64,000 bases of DNA from Vibrio tubiashii (lineage in GTDB: Bacteria > Pseudomonadota > Gammaproteobacteria > Enterobacterales > Vibrionaceae): assembly GCF_028551255.1 (NCBI RefSeq), contig NZ_CP117029.1, positions 1,674,001 through 1,738,000 on the forward strand, written 5' to 3'. Both the position numbers and the translations under genes were made by a program. The notes beneath the pieces were generated by a model that was given only the letters and a program-made list of their open reading frames with translations, searched no databases and had not been told where the DNA came from. This document shows, in pieces, positions 34,674 to 44,449 of the stretch; the first letter of the stretch is position 1, and every line of letters begins with the position of its first letter.

Positions 34674-34709
34674 TCGCTGTTTCTCTGTTCCCCAACTGAG
34701 AAACAGCGA
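34674..34709. other. Intercistronic hairpin between nirD and nirC
   Basis: TCGCTGTTTCTC and GAGAAACAGCGA form a perfect 12-base-pair stem with a 12-base loop. On the minus strand it is followed by GTCTTTC, so it could act as a weak attenuator inside the operon. Confidence 0.6.
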
Positions 34710-34755
34710 ATCTTTAAGCTATTAAATCTCTATAGCCTTCATGTTTAACGTAGAT

Positions 34756-35079
34756 TTAAGCCGCGATTTCAACCTTACCTTTTGCAACGCGTGCTTTGTA
34801 TAATTTCACGCTCATGCGTTCATCTTCCATACACACACCGGTTGCTAGGTTAAAGCGTTGCTTCTTCAGTGGACTTGCTACCCATAGCTGCTCATCGTGC
34901 TCAACGATCAGGCCACGTGACAGTACATTTGACTGAAAAAACGGGTCCATATTGTTGATTGCGAACACTTCTTCAGTCGCTCGTGGGCGGAAGATAGCCA
35001 CTTGCTCACCCTCAAATAGTGCGACTACGCCAGTGCCTGGGATGATGTCTTCGATGTTGCAAACTTTTGTAAATGCCAT
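34756..35079 (-). CDS. nirD: Nitrite reductase (NADH) small subunit
   Basis: A 107-residue Rieske-fold protein pairing with NirB, with VCNIEDIIPGTGVVALFEGEQVAIFR and VLSRGLIVEHDEQLWVASPLKKQRFNLATGVCMEDE. As usual for NirD, the Rieske iron-sulfur ligands are missing. It lies 14 bases after nirB. Confidence 0.92.
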   Translation of the reverse strand: MAFTKVCNIEDIIPGTGVVALFEGEQVAIFRPRATEEVFAINNMDPFFQSNVLSRGLIVEHDEQLWVASPLKKQRFNLATGVCMEDERMSVKLYKARVAKGKVEIAA

Positions 35080-35093
35080 GTTGTCTTCTCCCC

Positions 35094-37652
35094 TTAAACC
35101 ACTTCTACGTGAAGGATGTCGCCTTTCGCTTCAGGATGTTTTTCTGTGAATGTTGCTGGGCGATGCTGCTCACGACCATCAGTCACAAACATAACGTTAT
35201 CGTCACGCTCATCTGAGTTAATGAAATGAGCAAAGCGTTTTAGCTGCGTTTCGTCGTTGATGGTATCCGTCCATTCGCAGCGGAACTCTTCCACTAGCTT
35301 GGCAACGTCGGCTTCTAGTTGATCATTGATACCCAGTTTGTCTTCGATGATCACTTCACGTAGGTAGTCGATGCCGCCTTCTAGGTTCTCGAACCATACA
35401 GAAGTACGCTGTAGTGGCGCAGCCGTACGAATATAGAACATCATGAAGCGGTCGATGTATTTGATTAGGGTTTCTTGGTCTAGATCACCAGCAAGCAGTG
35501 TCGCGTGGCGTGGCTTCATACCGCCATTACCACATACGTACATGTTCCAACCTGCGTCAGTAGCGATAATACCTAAGTCTTTACCTTGCGCTTCTGCACA
35601 CTCACGAGTACAGCCAGAAACACCAAACTTCATCTTATGCGGAGTGCGAATGCCTTTGTAGCGATTCTCAATCATCACACCAAGACCAACCGAATCTTGA
35701 ACTCCGTAACGACACCAAGTTGAACCTACACAGGTCTTCGCCATGCGCAGTGCTTTCGCGTATGCCTGACCAGTCTCGTAACCTGCTGCAACCAGTTTTT
35801 TCCAGATGGCTGGAAGATCGTCTTTTTGAGCACCGAACAGGCCGATACGCTGTGCACCTGTGATCTTGGTGTAGAGGTTGTATTCTGCGGCTACATCAGC
35901 CAGTGCTGCTAACGCTTGTGGCGTTACTTCACCACCCGCCATGCGTGGAATAACAGAGTACGTACCATCTTTTTGCATGTTACCTAGGAAGTTATCGTTG
36001 GTATCGTGCAGTTTAACCAAAGATGGCTTAAGGATATGGTCACCCCAGCAAGAAGCCAGAATAGAGCCCGCTAGAGGCTTACACACTTCACAGCCGTAAC
36101 CTTTACCATGTTTCTCTAGTAATTCTTCAAACGATTTGATTTCACCGATGCGTACTAGGTGGAAAAGCTCTTGGCGAGAGTAAGCAAAGTGCTCACAAAC
36201 GTCAGCTTTTACTTCAACGCCTGCTTTTTCAAGCTCAGCGTTTAGTACTGACGTGACAAGTGGGATACAACCACCACAGCCCGTACCCGCACCGGTTACT
36301 GCTTTGATGTCGCCAATCGTGTGGTGACCTTGTGCAACAGCTTCAGCGATTTTGCCTTTAGTTACATCGAAACAAGAACAGATAACCGCAGAATCTGGCA
36401 GAGCATCGGCGCCTAAAGTAGGTTTCTCAGCACCCGCGTGTGCAGGTAGGATAAGTGCATCTGGGTGTTCTGGTAGGTCAATTTCGTTAAGCATAAGCTG
36501 GAGAAGATCGCCGTAGTCAGACGTATCGCCTACCATTACCGCGCCAAGAAGCTTCTTATTGTCTTCAGATACGATTAAGCGTTTGTATACTTCCTGCTCT
36601 TCGTTCTGGTAAACGTAGCTCTTACAACCAGGAGTACGACCGTTAGCATCACCGATAGAACCAACTTTCACACCTAGCAGCTTAAGCTTGGCAGACATGT
36701 CTGCTCCTTCGAACTTGCTCTCGTTACCCACAATGTGGTCAACCGCTACCGTTGCCATCTTGTAACCAGGAGCAACTAGCCCGTAGAAGGTTTCATTCCA
36801 AGAAGCACACTCACCAATAGCATAGATGTTCTCATCAGAAGTCTGACAGAAGTCGTTAATAGCGATACCACCGCGTGGCGCAACGTCTAACTGCATGTCA
36901 CGAGCTAGCTTATCTTGAGGACGGATACCCGCAGAGAATACGATGAAGTCCGTCTCTAGTTCAGTACCATCAGCAAAACGCATCACGTTACGTGCATTTT
37001 TACCCTCTGGAGCGATTTCAAGTGTATTTTTACTGGTGTGAACCTTAACACCCATGCTCTCGATTTTTTGGCGTAGTTGATTACCACCCGCTTGATCGAG
37101 CTGTTCAGCCATTAGCTTAGGTGCAAACTCAACAACATGAGTCTCAACACCGAGTGCTTTAAGTGCACCAGCGGCTTCAAGACCTAAAAGACCACCACCG
37201 ATAACGACACCGATTTTGCTCTTTTTCGCACATGCTTCGATCGCTTTAAGATCTTCGATGGTACGGTAGACAAAACAATCTTTACTTTCACGGCCCTTAA
37301 TAGGTGGAACAAATGGGAATGAGCCAGTCGCCATGATCAGCTTGTCGTATTGAATTTCACGACCAGTACTAGAATGGACAATGCGTTTTTCGCGGTTAAC
37401 GTTAATTGCACGTTCACCAATCAACATGTTCACACCATGCTTGTCGTAGAAACCTTCTTTAACCAAAGATAACTCGTCTGCAGTGTGGTGAGAAAAGTAA
37501 GAAGAGAGGTGGACACGGTCATAAGCGACGCGTGGTTCTTCACAGAAAACAGTAATGTCATACTGGGATGCATCTGCCTTCTCTACTAGGTCTTCAATGT
37601 AACGGTGTCCTACCATACCGTTACCGATAACAACCAGCTTCAACTTGCTCAT
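35094..37652 (-). CDS. nirB: Nitrite reductase (NADH) large subunit
   Basis: An 852-residue cytoplasmic enzyme reducing nitrite to ammonia with NADH. Order: FAD/NAD Rossmann domains (VVIGNGMVGHRYIEDL; GVVIGGGLLGLEAAGAL), a BFD-like [2Fe-2S] domain (CSCFDVTKGKI...GAGTGCGGCIP), then ferredoxin-like and siroheme/4Fe-4S domains with CVGSTWCRYG and GVSGCTRECAEAQGKD. Length fits E. coli NirB (847). First gene of the nirBDC-cobA operon. Confidence 0.96.
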   Translation of the reverse strand: MSKLKLVVIGNGMVGHRYIEDLVEKADASQYDITVFCEEPRVAYDRVHLSSYFSHHTADELSLVKEGFYDKHGVNMLIGERAINVNREKRIVHSSTGREIQYDKLIMATGSFPFVPPIKGRESKDCFVYRTIEDLKAIEACAKKSKIGVVIGGGLLGLEAAGALKALGVETHVVEFAPKLMAEQLDQAGGNQLRQKIESMGVKVHTSKNTLEIAPEGKNARNVMRFADGTELETDFIVFSAGIRPQDKLARDMQLDVAPRGGIAINDFCQTSDENIYAIGECASWNETFYGLVAPGYKMATVAVDHIVGNESKFEGADMSAKLKLLGVKVGSIGDANGRTPGCKSYVYQNEEQEVYKRLIVSEDNKKLLGAVMVGDTSDYGDLLQLMLNEIDLPEHPDALILPAHAGAEKPTLGADALPDSAVICSCFDVTKGKIAEAVAQGHHTIGDIKAVTGAGTGCGGCIPLVTSVLNAELEKAGVEVKADVCEHFAYSRQELFHLVRIGEIKSFEELLEKHGKGYGCEVCKPLAGSILASCWGDHILKPSLVKLHDTNDNFLGNMQKDGTYSVIPRMAGGEVTPQALAALADVAAEYNLYTKITGAQRIGLFGAQKDDLPAIWKKLVAAGYETGQAYAKALRMAKTCVGSTWCRYGVQDSVGLGVMIENRYKGIRTPHKMKFGVSGCTRECAEAQGKDLGIIATDAGWNMYVCGNGGMKPRHATLLAGDLDQETLIKYIDRFMMFYIRTAAPLQRTSVWFENLEGGIDYLREVIIEDKLGINDQLEADVAKLVEEFRCEWTDTINDETQLKRFAHFINSDERDDNVMFVTDGREQHRPATFTEKHPEAKGDILHVEVV

Positions 37653-37716
37653 AATACTTCCTAAGGGTTAGGTTCTTTATCTGAGCCAATTGTTAATTGT
37701 GAAAGAAAATTAATAC

Positions 37717-37730
37717 ATGATGTAAATCAA
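37717..37730 (-). promoter_or_regulatory. FNR-type site in the nirB promoter
   Basis: The minus strand reads TTGATTTACATCAT, matching TTGATNNNNATCAA at nine of ten positions. Its centre is about 72 bases before the nirB ATG. A -10-like TAACAA (37690-37695) gives a start near 37683, placing the site at about -41, as in E. coli nirB. Confidence 0.8.
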
Positions 37731-37744
37731 TTACAGTTTTAAAC

Positions 37745-37759
37745 TACCCTAAAGGGGTA
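37745..37759 (-). promoter_or_regulatory. NarP/NarL-like site upstream of the FNR site
   Basis: TACCCTAAAGGGGTA is a near-palindrome whose minus strand contains the consensus heptamer TACCCCT. Its centre is about 28 bases upstream of the FNR centre, the spacing seen in E. coli nirB. The half-site gap is one base shorter than the standard 7-2-7 arrangement. Confidence 0.6.
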
Positions 37760-37918
37760 GGAACACAATTTAACCGATTGCAAAACGTAATTATTTTACA
37801 CTCTTGATGAGGAGCGCTCATTTAAGTGCAATATTTGCACTCATCCTTTTATAGTTCTAAAAATTTTCAAATATGTGTCGCAACTTCGGCCTAAATTTTG
37901 GCTTCAAATCGAGACGTT

Positions 37919-37940
37919 GAGCCTCTATTTATAGAGGCTC
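37919..37940. terminator. Hairpin just after the chemoreceptor stop codon
   Basis: GAGCCTCTA and TAGAGGCTC form a perfect nine-base-pair stem with a TTTA loop. There is no T tail, so it may be a weak terminator or an mRNA-stabilising hairpin for the minus-strand gene ending at 37948. Confidence 0.5.
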
Positions 37941-37947
37941 TGATGAT

Positions 37948-39876
37948 TTAAATTGACTTGAAAAAACTCAGCTTGCTCTGCTGCCTCTCAGACAACTCTG
38001 AAAGAAAAGACGCAGCTTCTGCACTTTGCTTAATACCCTGTGTATTTTGGCTGAGACTGTTATCAACCTGATGGATGCTATCGTTCATCGAAGCGATGGC
38101 TTGGCTCTGCTCATTGGCAGCCAACGACATTTCATTATTCTGCTCAATGATCTTGGTTATACCGTCAAACAATGAGTTCATGTCTTCTTCACTTTGTTTT
38201 GCCAGTGTTGCGTTTTCGGTGACTTTTCCTAAACATACGCTTACAGAAGTCACCATATCTTGAGAACCGTCCTGCAAAGAGCGAACGAGTTCTTGAATAG
38301 ATTCGGTGTTGTTGGATGTTTTTTGAGCGAGCACTCGAACTTCATCGGCAACAACGGCAAAGCCACGACCACTCTCACCTGCCCTAGCTGCTTCTATCGC
38401 AGCATTGAGAGCCAACAAGTTTGTTTGTTCAGCGACATTCTCAATCAAGCTAACAAACTCTGTCACTCTGGTAGATAGTTGCTCCAAACTCCTAGCAACT
38501 TGAGAGGTTTGATTCAGCTCTACAATAAGCTCTTCTGACAAACTCGCCCTGGTTTGAGCTACCGCCGCTCCTTCTTTCGCAATTTCCATTCCCTGCATTG
38601 CGTAAGTTTCTGTATCGCTTGCAGTACTTGCCACTTGTTCCGAACTCGCTGCGAGCTCGGTGCTGGTTGAGGCGATTCTCTCTACTTGCGCTTTTTGCTC
38701 TAGCGCATTACCTTCTAGTTCAACCATTGTTGCGGCAAGCTCCGTTGCAGAAGAGGCAACATCTGACCCGACATCTCTAAGTTCACTAACTGTTTGCTCT
38801 AATGTTTCTAGAGTTTTATCGGTATTGGAGCCTAAACGTGCAATTTCGTTATCGCCAGTTAAGTTTGTCTTCTTACTCAGCACACCAGAGGACATACTAT
38901 CCATGGTCTCACTCAATGCAAGTATGCTTAGATTAATGTACTTGGCTATCCAAACCGCCAAAGTGCTCGCTATAAGAGCGGCGAGTATTGATGAAGAGAC
39001 AAGAGCAAATTCAGTTGTATTGGTAAGTGAAATCCCGCTCTCCAAAGATAGTTTGTTCTGTGCTTCTAACTCGGAAGACAACCTTGCTAACATTTCTCGC
39101 AATAACGTGCCCTGCTCACTAATTAAAGCAATATCCTTAGTCAGCGCTAGGTATCCATCTTCTAGTAAAGAGAGTTGTTTCCCGTAATCTCTAAGTGCCT
39201 TATTGAGGGCGAGTTTAGCGGTATTCGAGGAACGGAAAGACTCCAAAGATTGTTTAAAACTCTCTAAATTGAGGCGAATTTTATTGATGTACTCCGTATT
39301 TGAACTGTTCTCCAGCAAAATAAGGTTTCGCTGGATTTGGCTGGAAAATAAGTAAAGCCCAGATAACAACTCTCGCCACTCTTGGCGCTGCTCAAAACTC
39401 ACCCGTTGTTTGACTGCAATGGCTAGAGCCAAATTCAAATCAGGTAACGACCCGGATAACTGTTCTAGGGATTTCATACGCTCAGCCAACGCCGTTTGAG
39501 TCGCACCATATTCACTAAGCTCTTTGGTAACTTTATCTTTTAGGCTCGTATCGATGGTTAAAGCACCATCTGCACTTTCTAACTGAGCGAGTCTTTTATT
39601 GATTGTGTCGCTGCGCTGCTCAAATTGTTTGCGCGCATCTTCCCATGAAATTTCACCATAAAAAGCACTAGCGGAAGCCATACGTATTCGATATACGTTA
39701 CGCTGTGCCGACATTAACTTAGCAACATTATCCGAGCTAACGAGCGACACATAGCCGCTCGCCTGGACGTCTCTAAGAAGGACATCGGACAAGATAGTAG
39801 AAAAAGCAAAAAGACATACACTGATCAACACGGGTGCTGCGATTTGAGCCATTATGGGTAGATTTTTGAACTTCAT
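37948..39876 (-). CDS. Methyl-accepting chemotaxis protein
   Basis: A chemoreceptor of about 642 residues. An N-terminal membrane helix ([23 protein letters not shown]) is followed by a long, purely helical periplasmic domain (about 35-295, LQSADGAL/NIRL-type coiled regions). A second helix ([25 protein letters not shown]), HAMP, and the signalling domain with the hairpin tip [36 protein letters not shown] complete it. The ATG overlaps the stop of the cysteine-cluster gene (ATGA), so the two are co-translated. No ligand motif is recognised; nearness to the nir operon makes nitrate or nitrite conceivable only. Confidence 0.88.
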   Translation of the reverse strand: MKFKNLPIMAQIAAPVLISVCLFAFSTILSDVLLRDVQASGYVSLVSSDNVAKLMSAQRNVYRIRMASASAFYGEISWEDARKQFEQRSDTINKRLAQLESADGALTIDTSLKDKVTKELSEYGATQTALAERMKSLEQLSGSLPDLNLALAIAVKQRVSFEQRQEWRELLSGLYLFSSQIQRNLILLENSSNTEYINKIRLNLESFKQSLESFRSSNTAKLALNKALRDYGKQLSLLEDGYLALTKDIALISEQGTLLREMLARLSSELEAQNKLSLESGISLTNTTEFALVSSSILAALIASTLAVWIAKYINLSILALSETMDSMSSGVLSKKTNLTGDNEIARLGSNTDKTLETLEQTVSELRDVGSDVASSATELAATMVELEGNALEQKAQVERIASTSTELAASSEQVASTASDTETYAMQGMEIAKEGAAVAQTRASLSEELIVELNQTSQVARSLEQLSTRVTEFVSLIENVAEQTNLLALNAAIEAARAGESGRGFAVVADEVRVLAQKTSNNTESIQELVRSLQDGSQDMVTSVSVCLGKVTENATLAKQSEEDMNSLFDGITKIIEQNNEMSLAANEQSQAIASMNDSIHQVDNSLSQNTQGIKQSAEAASFLSELSERQQSKLSFFKSI

Positions 39877-40334
39877 GACATCCACCACTGAGCTTTCTTA
39901 CTCTTTAAAATCAAATCTGTCTCTCTCGCGATAACGGCGAGAAGCAAGTAGAGTTGATTTTCTTGCTTTATCCTTTCCAAGCTTGAGATTAGAGTTGCCA
40001 ACTGGCACTGAAGTTCACACATCTTAACAACCACATCGTCCGGTGGCTGATGAGGAAACATTAAGAATGTATTTCTTATCTGCATCTTCGCGCATTGCAG
40101 ATTCCATATTGCTTCCACAAGCTCACCGCACTCTAAATCTGAGTGTGTCTTCAAGTAGTTATCTAGCACTCTTTGAACAGACAAGCATGATTCGCAAAAA
40201 GAAGTGCCACCCGATGAGGTTTGGCAAGTCCCTCTTAAACACCTACAACCTATCTTCTCCCTACTCCTTATCGGAATAATATTATCTTCGGTTTGACTAT
40301 CTAATGCTGGCTTCGTTTCTCTGTACATGCTCAT
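39873..40334 (-). CDS. Cysteine-cluster protein of unknown function, coupled to chemoreceptor
   Basis: A 153-residue soluble protein. Five cysteines (C30, C32, C37, C47, C50) form the pattern C-x-C-x4-C-x9-C-x2-C, suitable for zinc or an iron-sulfur cluster. The rest is helical ([68 protein letters not shown]) and coiled-coil-like. It ends in WWMS, overlapping the chemoreceptor start. I do not recognise a family. A cytoplasmic redox or metal-responsive partner of the receptor is a reasonable guess. Confidence 0.65.
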   Translation of the reverse strand: MSMYRETKPALDSQTEDNIIPIRSREKIGCRCLRGTCQTSSGGTSFCESCLSVQRVLDNYLKTHSDLECGELVEAIWNLQCAKMQIRNTFLMFPHQPPDDVVVKMCELQCQLATLISSLERIKQENQLYLLLAVIARETDLILKSKKAQWWMS

Positions 40335-40629
40335 TCAATTACCTCCAAAGCTATATTTTGCACGCTCGGTAATTGGTAGCTGTTAGCAATAGGTTTTCGT
40401 TAATTATTAATAGTTAAATTAGCTCTAAACAGTCAAAGAACCCCACACTTTTAGTAACAGGTAGTTATAAAGAACGTATTTGCGAGAGTATTAAGATAAC
40501 AATTTATCAGGCAACTAATTTCAAAATTTGGAGCAGTAATTTTCAATCTTTTGTCTCTAGACTTCTTTAGTCTTGGTTTAAAGAAAATCGATAAGTCTCC
40601 GAACATTTCGTAACGAGTAAGGAAGTAAA
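40335..40629. other. Divergent AT-rich promoter region
   Basis: It lies between the minus-strand cysteine-cluster/chemoreceptor unit and the + strand SDR gene. It contains AT-rich promoter-like stretches (AATTATTAATAG) but no gene or clear operator that I can support. Confidence 0.5.
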
Positions 40630-41322
40630 ATGAAATCAAAAATCGCCATTGTTACAGGCGCTAGCCGTGGTTTAGGCAAAGAGGTAAGTATTCAGCTCGC
40701 AAGTCTTGGGTACAAGGTAATAATGACAGGCAGGCAAAAAGAGCAAGTCTGCCAAATTGTTCAGAGCTTGAATCAGCCAAATCTTACTCCAGCACAACTT
40801 GATGTCACAGATTCTGAAAGCATTCAACGATTGTTTGATATTGTTCAAAAGCAATTTGGCGTAGTGGATGTTTTAGTTAACAACGCTGCTATTCATTATG
40901 ACACTTGGCAAAACGCCGCAACCGCTAATCTCAATGTGGTTAGAGAGGCTATGGAAACAAATGTCTACGGAGCATGGGAGATGGTTCAGACTTTTCTGCC
41001 ACTACTCGAACGTAGCGCTTCAGCCCGTATAGTGAATGTGAGCAGTGGAGCGGGTTCATTGAAGGGGATGTCTTCAAGTACGCCGGCATATAACATTTCT
41101 AAAGCAGCTCTTAACGCCCTGACACTCATGTTAGATGAGCAATTACGATCGAGAGGTATTTTGGTCAACGCAGTCTGCCCAGGCTGGGTAGCAACAGATA
41201 TGGGAGGACATGGGGGACAGCCAGTCGAGCTAGGCGCAAGAGGGATAGTTTGGGCGGCAATACTCGATGATAAAGGCCCAAGCGGAGGGTTCTTTAGAGA
41301 TGGAAAATCCATCGACTGGTAG
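40630..41322 (+). CDS. Short-chain dehydrogenase/reductase
   Basis: A 230-residue NAD(P)-dependent oxidoreductase with the SDR motifs TGxxxGxG (residues 9-16, TGASRGLG), NNAA, a serine in NVSSGAGSLKGMSSSTPA, and YxxxK (YNISK), then PGWVATDMGG. S13R14 after the glycine motif suggests NADPH preference. It is similar to plant-type carbonyl reductases. Substrate unknown; it stands alone. Confidence 0.88.
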   Translation: MKSKIAIVTGASRGLGKEVSIQLASLGYKVIMTGRQKEQVCQIVQSLNQPNLTPAQLDVTDSESIQRLFDIVQKQFGVVDVLVNNAAIHYDTWQNAATANLNVVREAMETNVYGAWEMVQTFLPLLERSASARIVNVSSGAGSLKGMSSSTPAYNISKAALNALTLMLDEQLRSRGILVNAVCPGWVATDMGGHGGQPVELGARGIVWAAILDDKGPSGGFFRDGKSIDW

Positions 41323-41546
41323 CCACTTAACATCACACAAAATAGGTAATTAATGCAACAATTTCTTATTAATGAAAACACCAAAAGTGATTAGTGATGC
41401 TTTTGTGAATAAGTGATTGATATTGATTCATATCATTTATAAGACAAAGTCTCACCAGTTAGCATAGTCATGTAACTACAAGAAAAACAAAAGATTACTT
41501 GTTATCCATTCGCATGGAGCTAATGAGCCAACAATTGGAACCTTAT

Positions 41547-43094
41547 ATGACAAATTCAACGCTCAATAAAGATTACTGCGCTACTGCTAACCTCATTTCG
41601 ACAACGGATGCTTCAAGCCACATCACTCACGCAAACGACGACTTTTGTAACATTGCGGGTTACGACCCTCATGAACTTATCGGCAACCCGCATAATATGG
41701 TACGTCACCAAGATATGCCCAAACAGGCTTTTGCCCAACTCTGGTCCTATTTAAAAGAGGGCAAGAGTTGGATGGGCTTGGTCAAAAATCAATGTAAAGA
41801 TGACAATCACTATTGGGTGTCTGCGTTTGTTACACCAATTAAAGACGCAGACGGCAACACCATTGAGTATCAATCCGTACGCTCGAAACCAACTGACGAA
41901 CAAGTTGAACGAGCTAAGTCACTGTATAGTAAGCTTACGGCTAATAAAACAACGGCTAAGTTTCGACTCCCGCTGCACCTGATATCAATCGTACTAGCCG
42001 CCATGTTTACGGTCACGTCGCTCATATCGGCGGCACTAAGTCCTAGCTTATTTTCTTTACTCAGCACTTTGCTAGGCTTAGTCATTGTCGGCTGCACAGT
42101 TTATCAACACAAACGCTTTGCTCATGTAAACGCACTAGCGCAAGAGGCCTACACTAACCCATTAATGGAGAAGCCTTACACCAATCGCTATGATGACTAT
42201 TCTCAAGTAGAACTCGCTCTGATGATGAAGAAAGCGGAGCTGCGCGCTGTGACCGCTCGTGCGACAGAAACTTCAGGCAAAATATTGATTTCTGCGGAAG
42301 ATGAATTTGGAACGATCCAATCTATTGGTCAAAGCCTAGACCAACAATGTCACGAAACAGAGCAAGTGTCTGCGGCAGTTGAAGAGTTGACCCAATCCAT
42401 TAATGAGGTCTCTAATGCAGCATCCGCCGCTTCAATGTTGGCCGAAGAAGCTGACCAAGAGTCCAATCGAGGTCTTGAGAGCATTCAAGCGACAATTTCA
42501 GAAGTTAGTGTCATGGCAAGTGAACTTGCTCAAGCGCAATCGATCATTACTCAGCTGTCACAAGATAGCCAAAAAATCGATAGTATCTTAGAAGTCATCA
42601 CCACCATCTCAGAACAAACCAACTTATTGGCGCTAAACGCTGCTATTGAAGCAGCAAGAGCCGGTGAAACTGGGCGTGGTTTTGCAGTGGTTGCTGATGA
42701 GGTGAGAAATCTTGCTTCCAAAACGGGTACATCGGCTAACGAGATTCATACCATGATTCGCCACCTTCAGGGAACTGCCGAAAATGCAGTCGAAGCAATG
42801 GCTAAAGGCATCACGCTATCAAATCAGTGTAAAGAGCGAGCCAATAACACCGGACAAGTTCTCGATTCTATTTCAAGTAAGCTAAATTTGGTTACCGACA
42901 GTAGCCTTCAAATCGCTGCCGCTGTTGAACAACAAGCCAGTGTCACGCAAGAGATCAACCGCAACATCATCAACATTAAGACCTTATCTGATGACACATC
43001 CGAGACTTCTCGCACTTCTATTCAGCGTACGAGTGAACTCGTTGAAAAACTCGAAGGTTTAGAGCGGTTAATGAAGCAGTTCCAAGTTAACTGA
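41547..43094 (+). CDS. Aer-like PAS-domain aerotaxis/redox chemoreceptor
   Basis: A receptor of about 515 residues. The N-terminal PAS domain closely follows E. coli Aer: [50 protein letters not shown] and [16 protein letters not shown], the FAD-binding region. A short hydrophobic hairpin near 140-185 anchors it. The signalling domain carries [40 protein letters not shown] prefer ATG 41547 (GGAA six bases upstream; matches the Aer start). ATG 41514 and 41523 and a TTG at 41499 are also in frame. It probably senses redox or oxygen. Confidence 0.85.
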   Translation: MTNSTLNKDYCATANLISTTDASSHITHANDDFCNIAGYDPHELIGNPHNMVRHQDMPKQAFAQLWSYLKEGKSWMGLVKNQCKDDNHYWVSAFVTPIKDADGNTIEYQSVRSKPTDEQVERAKSLYSKLTANKTTAKFRLPLHLISIVLAAMFTVTSLISAALSPSLFSLLSTLLGLVIVGCTVYQHKRFAHVNALAQEAYTNPLMEKPYTNRYDDYSQVELALMMKKAELRAVTARATETSGKILISAEDEFGTIQSIGQSLDQQCHETEQVSAAVEELTQSINEVSNAASAASMLAEEADQESNRGLESIQATISEVSVMASELAQAQSIITQLSQDSQKIDSILEVITTISEQTNLLALNAAIEAARAGETGRGFAVVADEVRNLASKTGTSANEIHTMIRHLQGTAENAVEAMAKGITLSNQCKERANNTGQVLDSISSKLNLVTDSSLQIAAAVEQQASVTQEINRNIINIKTLSDDTSETSRTSIQRTSELVEKLEGLERLMKQFQVN

Positions 43095-43399
43095 TAAAAG
43101 ACCCAACTAGTGATGTCACCTCTTCTCACTTCCCTTCAGGTGCTGAGGTGACATTCGTTCCATATTTATACAAGTTATATCACCAGAAAAACCTAACACA
43201 CACAGAACTAGTTACCCTCAAAGATCAACACATTCATTAACTTAGTTGAAACATTCCGCAATCTTGTCGTTCACAATGTAAGCTATCATTTGAATAGCGT
43301 GATCTCTATTCAGATTTTGCCTTGATTCCACCTATAAAAAGCATATGATGAAAGCCATATTCAAGCTTTGGCATATTTAAATTTACAAAGGCGACAAGG
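43095..43399. other. Intergenic region with hairpin
   Basis: ATGTCACCTC (43113-43122) and GAGGTGACAT (43145-43154) form a ten-base-pair stem with a 22-base loop after the Aer-like stop. The T tail is poor, so it is a weak terminator candidate. The rest is AT-rich and must hold the promoter of the diguanylate cyclase gene. No other gene is seen. Confidence 0.5.
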
Positions 43400-44449
43400 A
43401 TGGAGCTAGACATTTTTAATCCTTCTCGGCAGTTACGCCGAGCAGTGTTATTTTGGCTTAGTACGCTACTAGCATTCATCTCGGTATCTGTTACCGCATA
43501 CCACCTTGTTGTCCAACATTACAGCCCACATCACTATATAGAAACGGCATTTGGACTGTTTTCACTTTATATCGCTTACCACACTTACCAAGAAAGCATC
43601 TCAAAAGCCTTCATTGTCGCTTATGTTTTCAGCCTAACGGGTGTCACAAGCCTAGCGACCTACGAATATCCGATAGAGTTTGGCGTCTTTATCTGGGCTT
43701 GTCTGTTTCCGATGATGTTCTATTTGATCCTAGGCCGCCGTGCCGGGGTTCTAGCAACAAGCATCGGCTTTATCACCCAAATCGGAATTATTTCTTACAA
43801 GCTGTGGACAGATGGCATCGATGGAAACTCTCAGCTTGCAATCAATTTTTCACTCGCATTTATCACCATTTGGCTAACCTCCCATGTACTGGAGGTAAAA
43901 AGACGAGTCTCTGAAGCTTCGCTAGGACAACTTGCCTCCCGTGATGCGTTAACCGGTGTCTATAACCGCCACGCCCTGACTCATAACTTTGAGCGTTATC
44001 GCAATGAGAGCATCAAGCTGCCCCTTTCCCTTTTGATCTTAGATTTAGATTTCTTTAAAGCGGTGAATGACAAGCACGGCCACGATGTTGGCGATAAGGT
44101 ATTGGTGCAAACTGCCGCTCTGATTGATGGCCTAAGTGACGAGCACCTTGTCTATCGAATTGGTGGTGAAGAGTTTTGTATCGCCTTGCACAATACCAAT
44201 GTACAAAAAGCAAAAGAGAAAGCTGAACAAATCCGTAATGCGATTGAAAGCTACGCATTCAATGATAGCAGTACCCCAATTTCTCTTACGGCAAGCATTG
44301 GCGTTTATCAATGCGACCATTATGCGAACTTAGAGTGCGTATTAAAAGAAGCGGATAAAGAACTGTATCGCGCTAAACAAAACGGCCGCAACCAAGTTAT
44401 GGTATGCAGCCGCCCTTCTAAAACCGAGTTAAGCTTTTCCTCGATTTAG
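43400..44449 (+). CDS. Membrane diguanylate cyclase (GGDEF)
   Basis: A 349-residue protein with about six N-terminal membrane helices (residues 15-165) forming an unassigned sensor region, then a GGDEF domain. ASRDALTGVYNRHAL and LILDLDFFKAVNDKHGHDVGDKVL precede the active-site GGEEF at 255-259, which is intact, so it should make c-di-GMP. The inhibitory I-site RxxD is absent: the equivalent positions 246-249 are SDEH. The last four bases overlap the converging DUF2726 gene. Confidence 0.9.
   Translation: MELDIFNPSRQLRRAVLFWLSTLLAFISVSVTAYHLVVQHYSPHHYIETAFGLFSLYIAYHTYQESISKAFIVAYVFSLTGVTSLATYEYPIEFGVFIWACLFPMMFYLILGRRAGVLATSIGFITQIGIISYKLWTDGIDGNSQLAINFSLAFITIWLTSHVLEVKRRVSEASLGQLASRDALTGVYNRHALTHNFERYRNESIKLPLSLLILDLDFFKAVNDKHGHDVGDKVLVQTAALIDGLSDEHLVYRIGGEEFCIALHNTNVQKAKEKAEQIRNAIESYAFNDSSTPISLTASIGVYQCDHYANLECVLKEADKELYRAKQNGRNQVMVCSRPSKTELSFSSI

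Noticed and set aside
38660..39187. 175-residue frame on the + strand opposite the chemoreceptor
   Set aside because: Serine/alanine-rich mirror of a helical chemoreceptor coding region; typical overlapping shadow.
40986..41384. 132-residue minus-strand frame opposite the SDR gene
   Set aside because: Proline/serine-rich shadow of the SDR, which has all catalytic motifs on the + strand.
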